From Burkholderia cenocepacia (GTDB lineage: Bacteria > Pseudomonadota > Gammaproteobacteria > Burkholderiales > Burkholderiaceae), in contig NZ_UAQZ01000018.1 of assembly GCF_900446215.1 (NCBI RefSeq), positions 124,001 to 188,000 of the forward strand: 64,000 bases of DNA, in the 5' to 3' direction. Positions 50,799 to 59,428 of the stretch are shown here, one piece after another. The notes beneath the pieces are model-generated. The model worked only from the letters and a program-made list of their open reading frames with translations. It did no database searches and had not been told where the DNA came from. Within the stretch, counting starts at the first letter, position 1; each line of letters opens with the position of its first letter. A program made the position numbers and the translations under genes.

Positions 50799-51256
50799 AA
50801 TGCTATTGGGTAGCAATGCCAATGTCAACTGTGCTTTGCCGTCGCAACTGCCGCTCAAGCCATGCAATCGTTTGCGCTCCTCCGTGATACCTCATTCGCT
50901 TCCGACCGCTGGGTTGCATGCTTGCGTGACCACGCGTACCAGGATGAGGGAGCGTCAACAAGATTGTGCGCATCACAAACGAAGCCTTGAAGTCCGTTGC
51001 CGCGGCTGTTGCTGGACTCTGGCGGCGCACCCTTGGCGAGGAGGGCTCAAGCGCGATCTCATCCAGCGCAGTCTGCTGCCGGAGATGGTGGAGTCGGCGT
51101 TGGCGATGGGGCATTGCAACAACGTCGATGTGTTATCTGCCGGCATCGGCCCCTGGATGACGACTGCATCCACATCGGCAACGCCGATTGAGCGCGTAAT
51201 CGCCCTTGGCGTCACGATGACTCCCATAATGCTTATTGCTACCTTTTGATAGCGTT
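50799..51256. other. Intergenic stretch, no recognised gene
   Basis: About 460 bases between the operator and the next LysR gene. Short frames on both strands have no family features and no ribosome-binding sites; the sequence may be the remains of decayed genes. Confidence 0.4.
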
Positions 51257-52150
51257 TCAACTCATCGTCAAATATTCTGCTATGAAATCAACGAACGCGC
51301 GCACTTTGGCGGACGACACCTCGCTGCGCTCCAGGTAGGTCGCGTAGATGTCAGCGTTGGGTAGCTTCCAGTCACCCAGCAATGGGATCAGTTCGCCCCG
51401 GGCCAGGTAGGGCGCGATTTCCCACGCTGAGCGGATGGCGATGCCATGGCCGTCCAGCGTCCAGCGCAGCACGGCGTTGCCATCGTTGCTCGATAGCACA
51501 CTGTCGACTTTGACCGTCTCCGTGGACTTTCCGCGACGGAAATGCCAAGCGCCGTAGGCCGCATCGTTTTCCCGAACGATCAAGCAGGCGTGACGCACCA
51601 AATCATGCGGAACGGCCGGTCTGCCGTTCCGGGCGACATAGGCCGGCGAGGCGCATACAAGGCGGTGATTGCGCTGCAGCAACCTTGCGTTGATCCGGGT
51701 GCTGGGAGGATCGCCGAAGCGGATGCCGATGTCATAGCCGTGTTCGCGCAGGTTCAAGGGCTGGTCGGTCAATTGCAGTTGCACCCGTATGGCGGGATAG
51801 CGGGCAACGAACGCCGAAATGGCCGGTGCCACCCGTACACGACCGAAACCGTATGAGGCATTGACACGGAGCAGTCCGGCCGGTTCGGCATGGCCGCGGA
51901 TCAGCACTTGCTCAAGTTCCTGCAATTCCCCGAGCAGGCGTGATCCCTCGGCCAGGTAGCGTTCGCCCTCCGGCGTGAGTGTCAGGCGTCGTGTCGTGCG
52001 ATGGGTCAGGCGCACGCCGAGCCGCTTTTCCAAATGCGCCAGGCGCTTGCTGACCGCTGGCGGGGTGACGCCAAGTTCGCGCGCGGCCGCAGCCAAGCTG
52101 CGATGGCGCGCCACTAGGGTGAAAAGGCGGATGTCGGAGAACTCGGACAT
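51257..52150 (-). CDS. LysR-family regulator of the dehalogenase/LeuCD-like operon
   Basis: The 297-residue protein is complete. It has the helix-turn-helix SEFSDIRLFTLVARHRSLAA AARELGVTPPAVSKRLAHLE and the effector domain LLRVNASYGFGRVRVAPAIS to ISIRFGDPPSTRINARLLQR type sequence, of the DsdC/CrgA-like branch. It diverges from the three-gene hydrolase-LeuC-LeuD unit across about 100 bases, and the intervening region contains AT-rich inverted sequence around TTATTAATTGAATAATTATA. It is the likely regulator of that operon. Confidence 0.9.
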   Translation of the reverse strand: MSEFSDIRLFTLVARHRSLAAAARELGVTPPAVSKRLAHLEKRLGVRLTHRTTRRLTLTPEGERYLAEGSRLLGELQELEQVLIRGHAEPAGLLRVNASYGFGRVRVAPAISAFVARYPAIRVQLQLTDQPLNLREHGYDIGIRFGDPPSTRINARLLQRNHRLVCASPAYVARNGRPAVPHDLVRHACLIVRENDAAYGAWHFRRGKSTETVKVDSVLSSNDGNAVLRWTLDGHGIAIRSAWEIAPYLARGELIPLLGDWKLPNADIYATYLERSEVSSAKVRAFVDFIAEYLTMS

Positions 52151-52253
52151 GATGCTCCAATTCGTTCTTATAAGTTATTAATTGAATAATTATAATTCAA
52201 TAACGCCGTTCTGATGCAGGAATAGAATGGCCGTCGGAACATGGAGGCAAGGG

Positions 52254-53132
52254 ATGTTCGAAGGCTTTTCCGACGTATCCGCCACGGTCGATGGCATCAA
52301 GATTCATGCGTTGATGGCCGGCGCCGGGCCGGCGCTGCTTCTGCTGCATGGACACCCTCAGACACACGCGATCTGGCACAAGGTGGCTCCGACGCTGGCG
52401 CGGCAATTCACGATTGTCGTTGCGGACCTGCGCGGCTATGGCGACAGCGGGAAGCCGCCAGGCGAGCCAGACCACGCCAACTATGCCAAGCGTCGGATGG
52501 CCTTGGACCAAGTGCGATTAATGCAGGCGCTGGGCCTGCCGACGTTCGCGGTGATCGGTCATGACCGGGGTGGTCGGGTCGCGGCGCGGATGGCGCTGGA
52601 TCATCCAGATGTGGTATCCCGCCTGGTCACGCTGGATGTGGCACCCACGCTGGCGATGTACCAGCAGACCTCATTCGAATTCGCGCGCGCCTACTGGCAC
52701 TGGTTCTTCCTCGTGCGACCGTCGCCTTTCCCAGAGACGTTGATCCGGGCCGACCCGGATCTCTACCTGAAGCAGACCATGGGAGCCCGCAGTGCCGGCC
52801 TGAAGCCTTTCGCGCCGGAGGCCTATGCTGCCTATCTGCGTTGCCTGTCCGATCCGGCAACCGCACATGGCATCTGCGAGGACTACCGTGCCTCGGTAGG
52901 TATCGACCTCGAACACGATCAGGCCGATCTTGCCGCGGGCAAGCAGATCCAATGTCCCTTCCTGGCATTGTGGGGACGCGATGGCGTGATCGAACGGTGC
53001 TTCGACCCTCTGGCCGAGTGGCGCCGCTGGAATCCCGGCGTAAAGGGTATGGCGCTGCCCTGCGGCCACTACATCCCGGAGGAAGCACCCGAGGTGTTGC
53101 TCGATCACGTCCTCGCCTTCCTGCCTTCATGA
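52254..53132 (+). CDS. Fluoroacetate dehalogenase-like alpha/beta hydrolase
   Basis: The 292-residue protein starts at the ATG at 52254 (MFEGFSDVSATVDGIKIHAL) with GGAGG upstream. Landmarks are LLLLHGHPQTHAIWHKVAPT, the aspartate nucleophile FAVIGHDRGGRVAARMALDH, ARAYWHWFFLVRPSPFPET and GHYIPEEAPEVLLDHV for the histidine. The match to haloacetate/fluoroacetate dehalogenases (HGHPQTH, GHDRG, YWHWFFL) is stronger than in the paralogue at 41830. It stops one base before the LeuC-like start, so the three genes form an operon. Confidence 0.85.
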   Translation: MFEGFSDVSATVDGIKIHALMAGAGPALLLLHGHPQTHAIWHKVAPTLARQFTIVVADLRGYGDSGKPPGEPDHANYAKRRMALDQVRLMQALGLPTFAVIGHDRGGRVAARMALDHPDVVSRLVTLDVAPTLAMYQQTSFEFARAYWHWFFLVRPSPFPETLIRADPDLYLKQTMGARSAGLKPFAPEAYAAYLRCLSDPATAHGICEDYRASVGIDLEHDQADLAAGKQIQCPFLALWGRDGVIERCFDPLAEWRRWNPGVKGMALPCGHYIPEEAPEVLLDHVLAFLPS

Positions 53133-54569
53133 ATGTCCTCGAGCCTGCCCATGCCAGCGACGACGCTTTACCGAAAACTGGTCGATTCGCACACCGTCGA
53201 ACGCCTGGATGTCGACAACGTGCTGCTATATGTCGACCTGCACATCATGAACGAATACACCAGCCCACAAGCTTTTGCAGGACTGGCGCAACGTGGATTG
53301 CGGGTGCGGCGCCCACACCAGCAAATGGGCGTGGTCGATCACGTCATCCCCACGCGCCCGGTGCCGATCGCGGCGCGTACGATCGACATCGCCCCCGCCG
53401 CACGGCAAGCGGCGAACTTTGCCGCCAACTGCGCTGAGCAGGGGATCGAGCTGTTCGACGTGCGTGATCCGATGCAAGGAATCGAGCATGTCGTCGCGCC
53501 GGAACTTGGCCTGATCCGTCCCGGCATGGTCGTGTTGTGCGGCGACAGCCATACCACGACCTACGGTGCCCTCGGGGCACTCGGGTTCGGGATCGGCACG
53601 TCGGAAGTGGAGCATGTGCTTGCCACGCAGACTCTGGTGTATCGCGTGGCCAAGGACATGCGAATCCAAGTCGATGGTCGACTGCCTCTGGGGACGACGT
53701 CCAAGGACCTGATCTTGCACATCATCGCCAAGATCGGAGCACAAGGCGCGCGTGGCTATGCGGTCGAGTATGTCGGCGAAGCTATCGCCGCACTGTCCGC
53801 CGAGGCGCGCATGACCTTGTGCAACATGACCGTGGAAGCCGGTGCCCGCGCGGCGCTGATCGCGCCTGACGCGATCACATCCGACTACGTGTCCGAGCGG
53901 ATCTGCGATATGGACGACGCTGCGCTGGCGGCCGCGCACACGGCATGGAAGCAACTCCGCACGGACGCATCGGCGCGTTTCGATGCCGAGCATCGATTCG
54001 ATGCTTCCGAGGTCGCTCCCTATGTCACCTGGGGTACCAGTCCCGACCAGGCGGTGCCGGTAGACGGCACCGTGCCGCCGTTGAGCGATGCCGCGGGTGA
54101 CATCGAGAGGGCGACTTGGCGTAAGGCACTGGATTACATCGGCTTGGCGCCCGGCACGCCGATCGAAGGTATTCCGATCGACCGCGTGTTCATCGGTTCG
54201 TGTACCAACGCCCGCATCGAAGACCTGCGCGAGGCAGCTCGGGTGGTGCGGGGGCGCAAGGTTGCCCCGGGCGTGCGGGCGATGGTGGTGCCTGGCTCCG
54301 GGCTGGTCCGTGACCAGGCCGAACGCGAAGGGACCGCACAGGTGCTGGTCGAGGCGGGATTCGAATGGCGGCAACCGGGCTGTTCGATGTGCCTGGCGAT
54401 GAACGACGACGTACTCGCGCCGGGCGAGCGGTGCGCCTCCACGACCAATCGCAACTTCGAGGGCCGTCAGGGCCGGGGCAGCCGCACGCATCTGATGAGT
54501 CCGGCCATGGCTGCCGCTGCCGCGATTACCGGACGCATCGTGGACATTCGCAAGGAGTTCCGCGCATGA
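53133..54569 (+). CDS. Aconitase-family hydratase large subunit (LeuC-like)
   Basis: The 478-residue protein aligns along its whole length with LeuC, the large subunit of 3-isopropylmalate dehydratase. It shares KLVDSHTVERLDVDNVLLYV, GDSHTTTYGALGALGFGIGT, VFIGSCTNARIEDLREAARV and the [4Fe-4S] cysteines in GSCTN and GCSMCLAMND. Differences from typical LeuC are VDHVIPT for MDHN(V)xT and TYG for THG in the active-site loops. Acting on another hydroxyacid such as citramalate, malate analogues or dimethylmaleate is therefore possible. Its context, behind a dehalogenase-like gene with a private LysR, supports a catabolic paralogue. It overlaps the small subunit by four bases. Confidence 0.85.
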   Translation: MSSSLPMPATTLYRKLVDSHTVERLDVDNVLLYVDLHIMNEYTSPQAFAGLAQRGLRVRRPHQQMGVVDHVIPTRPVPIAARTIDIAPAARQAANFAANCAEQGIELFDVRDPMQGIEHVVAPELGLIRPGMVVLCGDSHTTTYGALGALGFGIGTSEVEHVLATQTLVYRVAKDMRIQVDGRLPLGTTSKDLILHIIAKIGAQGARGYAVEYVGEAIAALSAEARMTLCNMTVEAGARAALIAPDAITSDYVSERICDMDDAALAAAHTAWKQLRTDASARFDAEHRFDASEVAPYVTWGTSPDQAVPVDGTVPPLSDAAGDIERATWRKALDYIGLAPGTPIEGIPIDRVFIGSCTNARIEDLREAARVVRGRKVAPGVRAMVVPGSGLVRDQAEREGTAQVLVEAGFEWRQPGCSMCLAMNDDVLAPGERCASTTNRNFEGRQGRGSRTHLMSPAMAAAAAITGRIVDIRKEFRA

Positions 54570-55201
54570 GCGAAACGCACCGTATCACAGGCGTGGCGGC
54601 GCCATTGCCAATCGGCAACCTGGACACCGACCAGATCATGCCCAAGCAGTTCCTGCTGGGGATCGACAAGAGCGGATTGGCAGACGGACTGCTGCATGAC
54701 CTGCGTTTCGACACCGAAGGGCGGCTTCGCCCGGACTTCGTGCTCAACCGTCCGGAATATCGCGGCGCGCGCATTCTGTTGGGCGGGGCGAACTTCGGCT
54801 GCGGATCGAGCCGGGAGCACGCGGTATGGGGATTGCAGCAGGCCGGGTTCGATGCTGTCGTCGCGCCGAGTTACGGAGAGATCTTCTATTTCAATGCGAT
54901 GAACAATCGCCTGCTGCTTGTCACCTTGCCGCCGGAGCAGGTCCAGGCGTTGATGGACAGCGTGGCGCATGGCCAGGAAAAGCGCCTGACCATCGACGTG
55001 GAGAAGCAAATCGTTTCCACGCCGCAGGGCGATGAATATCCCTTCGATTTGCAACCCAGGCAGAAGCGGATGCTGGTCGATGGCTTGGACATGATCGGCA
55101 TGACCTTGCGCGATGCAGCAGCCATCGACCGGTTCGAAGCTGAGCATTGGCAGGTATCTCCTTGGTGCAGGATCGACCTCACCCAGGTGCGGGAAAGATA
55201 A
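54566..55201 (+). CDS. Aconitase-family hydratase small subunit (LeuD-like)
   Basis: The protein has 211 residues, starting at the ATG overlapping the large-subunit stop. It follows LeuD: PLPIGNLDTDQIMPKQFLLG, LNRPEYRGARILLGGANFGC GSSREHAVWGL (the substrate-loop motif NFGCGSSREHA) and MNNRLLLVTLPPEQVQALMD. It forms the mobile domain of the heterodimeric hydratase with the LeuC-like protein. No leuA, leuB or other leucine gene is nearby, which argues for a specialised pathway. Confidence 0.88.
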   Translation: MSETHRITGVAAPLPIGNLDTDQIMPKQFLLGIDKSGLADGLLHDLRFDTEGRLRPDFVLNRPEYRGARILLGGANFGCGSSREHAVWGLQQAGFDAVVAPSYGEIFYFNAMNNRLLLVTLPPEQVQALMDSVAHGQEKRLTIDVEKQIVSTPQGDEYPFDLQPRQKRMLVDGLDMIGMTLRDAAAIDRFEAEHWQVSPWCRIDLTQVRER

Positions 55202-55320
55202 AACGGTACGCCTCCCAGGTCGCACGAGCGGCCGCCAGCTCAACGTCCCGCGCACATTGGAAGTGACATTCCTCTTCAGCAGTGATGACGGCTCGCCCAA
55301 ACCTCCGGTGAAGTGCTATA

Positions 55321-55341
55321 TTAGGAAGCGATCGATTCCAT
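55321..55341. promoter_or_regulatory. TetR operator 1, overlapping the repressor's start region
   Basis: TAGGAAGCGATCGATTCC is a near-perfect inverted repeat ending four bases before the tetR ATG. A second copy lies at 55985-56005 before the MFS gene. Confidence 0.75.
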
Positions 55342-55344
55342 ATA

Positions 55345-55971
55345 ATGGCCAGCATGGTTGTCCAATCTTCCTCATCGCCTCCACGCAGCCGGGGCCGTCC
55401 CCGCGAATTCGACGCCGACAAGGTGCTTGACCAAGCGGTACGCGTCTTTAGCGAGCGCGGCTATGCCGGTACGTCTATCACCGACCTGACCCGCGCCATG
55501 CGGCTGGCCCAGGGTAGCCTCTACAAAGCGTTCAAGGACAAGCAATCGCTTTTCCTGGCGGCGTTGGATCGTTACCGCGCCCAGCGAACGCAAAATCTGC
55601 GCCGGACCATTGACGACGGCGGCACAGGCCTAGAGCGCCTGCGCGCCGCGCTGACCTTCTACGCCGAATCCGCCCACGGCGCCACAGGACGGCAAGGCTG
55701 TCTGGTCGTCGCCAGTACGGTGGAGCTTTCGACGTTCGACCAATCTGTAGGTGATCGGGTCGCCGCTGCGCTGGCCTGCAACGAGGCCATGCTGGCTCAC
55801 CTGATCCGCCAAGGGCAGGCGGACGGCTCGATCAAGAACCATGTCGATGCCGAAGTCACGGCGCAGATGCTGCTATGCCTGACGCAAGGCATGCGAGTGG
55901 TCGGTAAGACCGGGCGCAGCCGTGCACAGATGCAGGCCGTCGTGGCGACCGCGCTCAAGGCGCTGGCCTGA
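55345..55971 (+). CDS. TetR-family repressor of the adjacent MFS exporter
   Basis: The 208-residue protein begins with a Ser/Pro/Arg-rich tail (SSSSPPRSRGRPREFDADKV). The helix-turn-helix is LDQAVRVFSERGYAGTSITD LTRAMRLAQGSLYKAFKDKQ. The ligand domain contains AHGATGRQGCLVVASTVELS, the G.GCL motif of the subgroup with a TetR_C_6-like domain. It is followed, 54 bases later, by an MFS exporter. Matching operators lie before each gene, so it represses both. Confidence 0.9.
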   Translation: MASMVVQSSSSPPRSRGRPREFDADKVLDQAVRVFSERGYAGTSITDLTRAMRLAQGSLYKAFKDKQSLFLAALDRYRAQRTQNLRRTIDDGGTGLERLRAALTFYAESAHGATGRQGCLVVASTVELSTFDQSVGDRVAAALACNEAMLAHLIRQGQADGSIKNHVDAEVTAQMLLCLTQGMRVVGKTGRSRAQMQAVVATALKALA

Positions 55972-55984
55972 TTTTTTTGCCAAT

Positions 55985-56005
55985 TTAGGAAACGATCAAT
56001 TCCTA
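55985..56005. promoter_or_regulatory. TetR operator 2, before the MFS exporter
   Basis: TTAGGAAACGATCAATTCC with a closing TA is the second copy of the operator found at 55321-55341 and lies 20 bases before the MFS start codon. Confidence 0.75.
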
Positions 56006-56025
56006 TTGAATCAGAGAGAAACTTC

Positions 56026-57345
56026 ATGAAGATCGCTTTTCGAAAGCCTCGCGCACGGCGAGAGCCATCTGTACTGGGCAGCGTTATCGCGCAGCCCAGT
56101 GCGCCGGGCCGGACAGACGTGACGGGGGAAGACCATGCCCCAACTGCATCGGCAGGCCTGACGCTGCTGCTGGCAGTGGCCTGCGGCCTGGCCGCCGCCA
56201 ATTTGTACTACGTGCAGCCGCTGGCCGGCCCGATCGCCGTGGCGCTGGGACTGTCGCCGCAGGCAGCCGGCCTGAGCGTGACACTCACCCAGCTTGGCTA
56301 CGGGCTGGGCCTGCTGTTGCTCGTGCCGCTCGGCGACCTGATCGAGAACCGCCGGCTTACGCTTGGTTTGCTGGGGCTGGCGGCAATGGCACTGCTGGGT
56401 GCAGCGCTGGCACGCCAGCCATTGCCGTTCTTGGCGGCGGCGCTGGGCATCGGCCTGGGCACTGTAGCTGTGCAGGTGCTGGTGCCCTATGCTGCGCACC
56501 TGGCGCCCGAAGCGTCGCGCGGCCGGGCAGTGGGCAACGTGATGAGCGGACTGATGCTCGGCATCATGCTGGCGAGGCCGGTCGCCAGTTTCATCGCTGA
56601 TCTGGCCTCGTGGCATGCCATGTTCCTGCTGGCGGCAGCCGCTATGCTGGTGCTGATCGTAGTGTTGGCCCGCACGCTGCCGGCTCGCCAGCCCAGCCTC
56701 GGCCTGCGCTACGGTGGCCTGCTCGCTTCCATGGGACATCTGCTGCGCGATACCCCGGTGCTGCGCCGACGCGCACTCTACCATGCCGCGCTGTTCGCGG
56801 CGTTCAGCGTGTTCTGGACGACAGTGCCGCTACTGCTGGCCGGCCCGGCGTTCGGGCTGTCGCAAAGCGGCATCGCGCTGTTCTCTTTGGCAGGGGCCGC
56901 AGGCGCGGTCGCCACGCCACTGGCCGGGCGCATTGCCGACCTGGGTCACAGCCACAGGGCCACCGCACTGGCGATGGGCATGGTGGCGCTGGCGTTCCCC
57001 TTGACGCACCTAGCGCAACCCGGTTCCGGCTGGGCGCTGGGCCTGCTGATGCTAGCCGCAATCGTGCTGGATTTTGGCGTCGCGGCCAATCTGACGCTGG
57101 GTCAGCGCGCCATCTTCACGCTGGACGCGAACATGCGTGGTCGACTCAATGGCCTCTATATGGCGGCGTTCTTCCTGGGCGGCTCGCTCGGCTCGGCGTT
57201 TGGTGCATGGGCCTATGCCCACGGCGGCTGGACGTGGACCTCCGGTCTGGGTGCCGCACTGCCGGTGGCGGCCCTGGCGTATTGGACGACGGAGAAACGT
57301 CTGGGGCGATTCCAACAAGTCACAACCAACGGAGCATGTCGATAA
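56026..57345 (+). CDS. MFS-family exporter
   Basis: The 439-residue transporter has an extra basic N-terminal tail (KIAFRKPRARREPSVLGSVI) and 12 predicted helices. It has the family motif VACGLAAANLYYVQPLAGPI in helix 1, VPLGDLIENRRLTLGLLGLA as motif A, and LGIGLGTVAVQVLVPYAAHL in helix 4. The N.YY.QPL. opening is typical of the YnfM/arabinose-efflux-like branch. The upstream TetR and its two operators make it an inducible pump for the compound sensed by the repressor. Confidence 0.88.
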   Translation: MKIAFRKPRARREPSVLGSVIAQPSAPGRTDVTGEDHAPTASAGLTLLLAVACGLAAANLYYVQPLAGPIAVALGLSPQAAGLSVTLTQLGYGLGLLLLVPLGDLIENRRLTLGLLGLAAMALLGAALARQPLPFLAAALGIGLGTVAVQVLVPYAAHLAPEASRGRAVGNVMSGLMLGIMLARPVASFIADLASWHAMFLLAAAAMLVLIVVLARTLPARQPSLGLRYGGLLASMGHLLRDTPVLRRRALYHAALFAAFSVFWTTVPLLLAGPAFGLSQSGIALFSLAGAAGAVATPLAGRIADLGHSHRATALAMGMVALAFPLTHLAQPGSGWALGLLMLAAIVLDFGVAANLTLGQRAIFTLDANMRGRLNGLYMAAFFLGGSLGSAFGAWAYAHGGWTWTSGLGAALPVAALAYWTTEKRLGRFQQVTTNGACR

Positions 57346-57610
57346 CGACGATTGCATGGAACGGCTTCATGAAGATGACATTGCGCGTGGTCCGCAATCA
57401 TCAAGGCTCAGGCGTTGCCGAAGCACGCAAGTCGGCCTATAAACTGCTGATGGATTTCGGCCAGGAGGTCGGGCAGCGCAAGTCCAGCCCGCAGATCGCC
57501 GGGCTCTACACGCCGGACAGACTGGTAGATAGTTGGTGGTGGTGGTCAATTTTCCACCCAAGCAGATCGGGCTGATCACATTGGAGTGCCTAGTGACAGG
57601 TATTCACTAG
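57336..57610 (+). pseudogene. CsaA-like tRNA-binding protein relic, frameshifted
   Basis: From ATG 57336 the sequence reads MSITTIAWNGFMKMTLRVVR, EARKSAYKLLMDFGQEVGQR KSSPQIAGLYTPDRLV. Near 57,532 it must change frame to continue VVVVVNFPPKQIGLITLECL VTGIH and stop. The pattern (IAW..F.K..IRVG, EARKPAYKL.IDFG, VVVNFPP.QIG) is the C-terminal-type tRNA-binding fold of CsaA/YgjH proteins. The last 25 residues of the family are also missing. It overlaps the MFS stop. Confidence 0.6.
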
Positions 57611-57790
57611 CCCACGACGCAGGTCAATGATCTTGGTCGATGGCCCCATCGTCCATGAACTCAAAGCGTGTCCGGCCAGTAAAGGACAGTACGGGTACGT
57701 CTACGCGCTCAACGCCTCCCGCAACCATGTGGTTTGCCACGGTGTTCCTTTCTCCGAGGACATCCTGCAGGACGGGGACATCGTCTAGGC
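57611..57790 (+). pseudogene. Second, degenerate fragment of the map gene
   Basis: About 180 bases are clearly alignable with 45018-45190 of the methionine aminopeptidase gene, from ACGCAGGTCAATGATC to GGGGACATCGTC, but with frame-breaking differences (ATCTTGG for ATCTGG) and an immediate TAG. Beyond it, up to 58,079, I see no gene. Confidence 0.75.
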
Positions 57791-58079
57791 CCAAGTCGCA
57801 AAAGCCAAATGCGTGGTTGTTGTCATCGCCGATATCAATCTCAGTCAGCAATCAAGCCACATCGGCGTCCGATGTGAACAGCTTGGGCCACGGGGCCGGA
57901 TCGGCTCATACCCATCCACTGCACACAGTCAGCCTATGGCAAGCGCGCAGGTCCGATCAGCGAGTCGGGGCGGACAGGGATGGCGAAAACGGGGCGAGGT
58001 CGTCTCCGCTTTGTTTGTCGCGTCGAGGCCTGGTTTCGGTTCGACTGTCACCGGATTGGCTTCCCTCCGGTGTTGTCTC

Positions 58080-58517
58080 ATGGACTCTCGCGCTGTTCCT
58101 CATGCCGCTCGCGCTCGCCCAGCATGGTTTGCTGCGGGCATTGCCTTTCTGGCGCTGGCGACGCGCGCCGCCGCTGCGGAAGTATGGCTCGTCACTGACT
58201 CGCATCATCCGGTCCTTGGCCAGGCTGACCGACACGTCGTCCTGGACGCGGGCGCGGTGCTCGAAGCGGAACTGGCCGCCAACTTGCCCACCGATCAAGA
58301 ACGCGCCAGCGCCATCGTCCAGCAACGCCTGAAGCTGGGCGGTGCAGACATGCAGCGCCGGATCGGCATCGCTTACCAGGGCATCGTCGATGCCTGGAGC
58401 CTTGGCGTCACCAAAGTTCCGGCCATCGTGGTGGATCGCCGATACGTGGTCTATGGCGAGACGGACGTGGCCCGTGCGGTTGCCCGCATCGACCAATACC
58501 GGAGGACGCAGCCGTGA
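58080..58517 (+). CDS. ICE protein TIGR03757 (PFL_4709 family)
   Basis: The 145-residue protein starts from the ATG at 58080 with a signal peptide-like start (HAARARPAWFAAGIAFLALA TRAAA). The mature part has AEVWLVTDSHHPVLGQADRH, VVLDAGAVLEAELAANLP and GVTKVPAIVVDRRYVVYGET DVARAVARI, the thioredoxin-related TIGR03757 pattern. It resumes the ICE transfer module after the cargo, overlapping the next gene by four bases. Confidence 0.85.
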   Translation: MDSRAVPHAARARPAWFAAGIAFLALATRAAAAEVWLVTDSHHPVLGQADRHVVLDAGAVLEAELAANLPTDQERASAIVQQRLKLGGADMQRRIGIAYQGIVDAWSLGVTKVPAIVVDRRYVVYGETDVARAVARIDQYRRTQP

Positions 58518-59417
58518 CGAGGCGTCTGTCCGCGCCATCGCGACGCCAGCGGTTGGCCATCGCAGCGCTGCTGCTGGGGTGTTCCGCATCGTCCTTCGCA
58601 CTGAACACTGCCACTATCGTGGCCTCCACTCTGTCGCCGGATTGCCTGGAATACCGCGTCACCGGCATCTGCTACTGGCTCTATTGCACCTGGACGGGCT
58701 GCACCGTGCGCACCTCGGTCAAGGTGCGCCACTACATCCCCGATGCTGTGGTGTCGAGCTACTCGAACACCGGCGAGAACCCCTGGGTCGAGGTGCGGGC
58801 GATGATCCTGCCGAACCCGACCGCGAAGGCCGGCGGCGACGGCACCACCAACGAGGATCACGAGAACAACCTGGCGAAGTTCAAGAACGCCGACGTCATC
58901 GGCCATCCCGGTGGCCATGTGTTCAGCCAGTTCGCCAGCGCGTCCGGCTACACCTGCGAGGGCGCCGGCACCGCCCAACATCCCCGAGGCGCTGTATCCG
59001 GAAGCACTGATTCCCGGCCGGCGCGAGATCGGCACGCGTACGGACATGAATCTCTGGGGCAACGTCTATCCGCGAGGCGGCTTCCTGCATCAGGTCGATG
59101 ACCACAAGGCCGCAGCCGTGGTCGCCCAGCGCGCGGGTGACATCGTGACGCGCCGCAACCAGATCCACGTGTACCAGCCGCTGCTCGCCAGTTCGCGCGA
59201 TGGCTACTGGCCAGCCGGCGCCCTGATGGAAACCGATGCCGCCACGGGCAAGTGGCAGGAGCTGACCCCCACGCTGTCCAGCAGTTGCGCGGTATTCCCC
59301 CACGGCAATGCCAAGGTGCAGGCCCGGCAAGGCGACTACGCCTGGGCATTGTGGCGTCCTTATAGCTGCTGCCAGCGCCGCGGCCAGATATTCCTCGGCA
59401 GCGTCGATTTCCTGTGA
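58514..59417 (+). pseudogene. ICE protein TIGR03756 (PFL_4710 family), broken by a small deletion
   Basis: The frame starts MTRRLSAPSRRQRLAIAALL and gives the TIGR03756 pattern (DCLEYRVTGICYWLYCTWTG CTVRTSVKVRHYIPDAVV). At about 58,967 it passes CEGAGTA and shifts. The other frame continues NIPEALYPEALIPGRREIG and MNLWGNVYPRGGFLHQVDDH KAAAVVAQRAG to the stop at 59417. The family has about 18 residues between these two points (the part ending ..TLAWR.NIPE), so some 50 bases have been lost out of frame. Protein made from the first frame would end at 59101. Confidence 0.75.
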
Positions 59418-59428
59418 GGCCCGATGCC

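Noticed and set aside
50973..51260. Leftward 95-codon frame between the GST and LysR genes
   Set aside because: Composition and sequence look random; no start signal.
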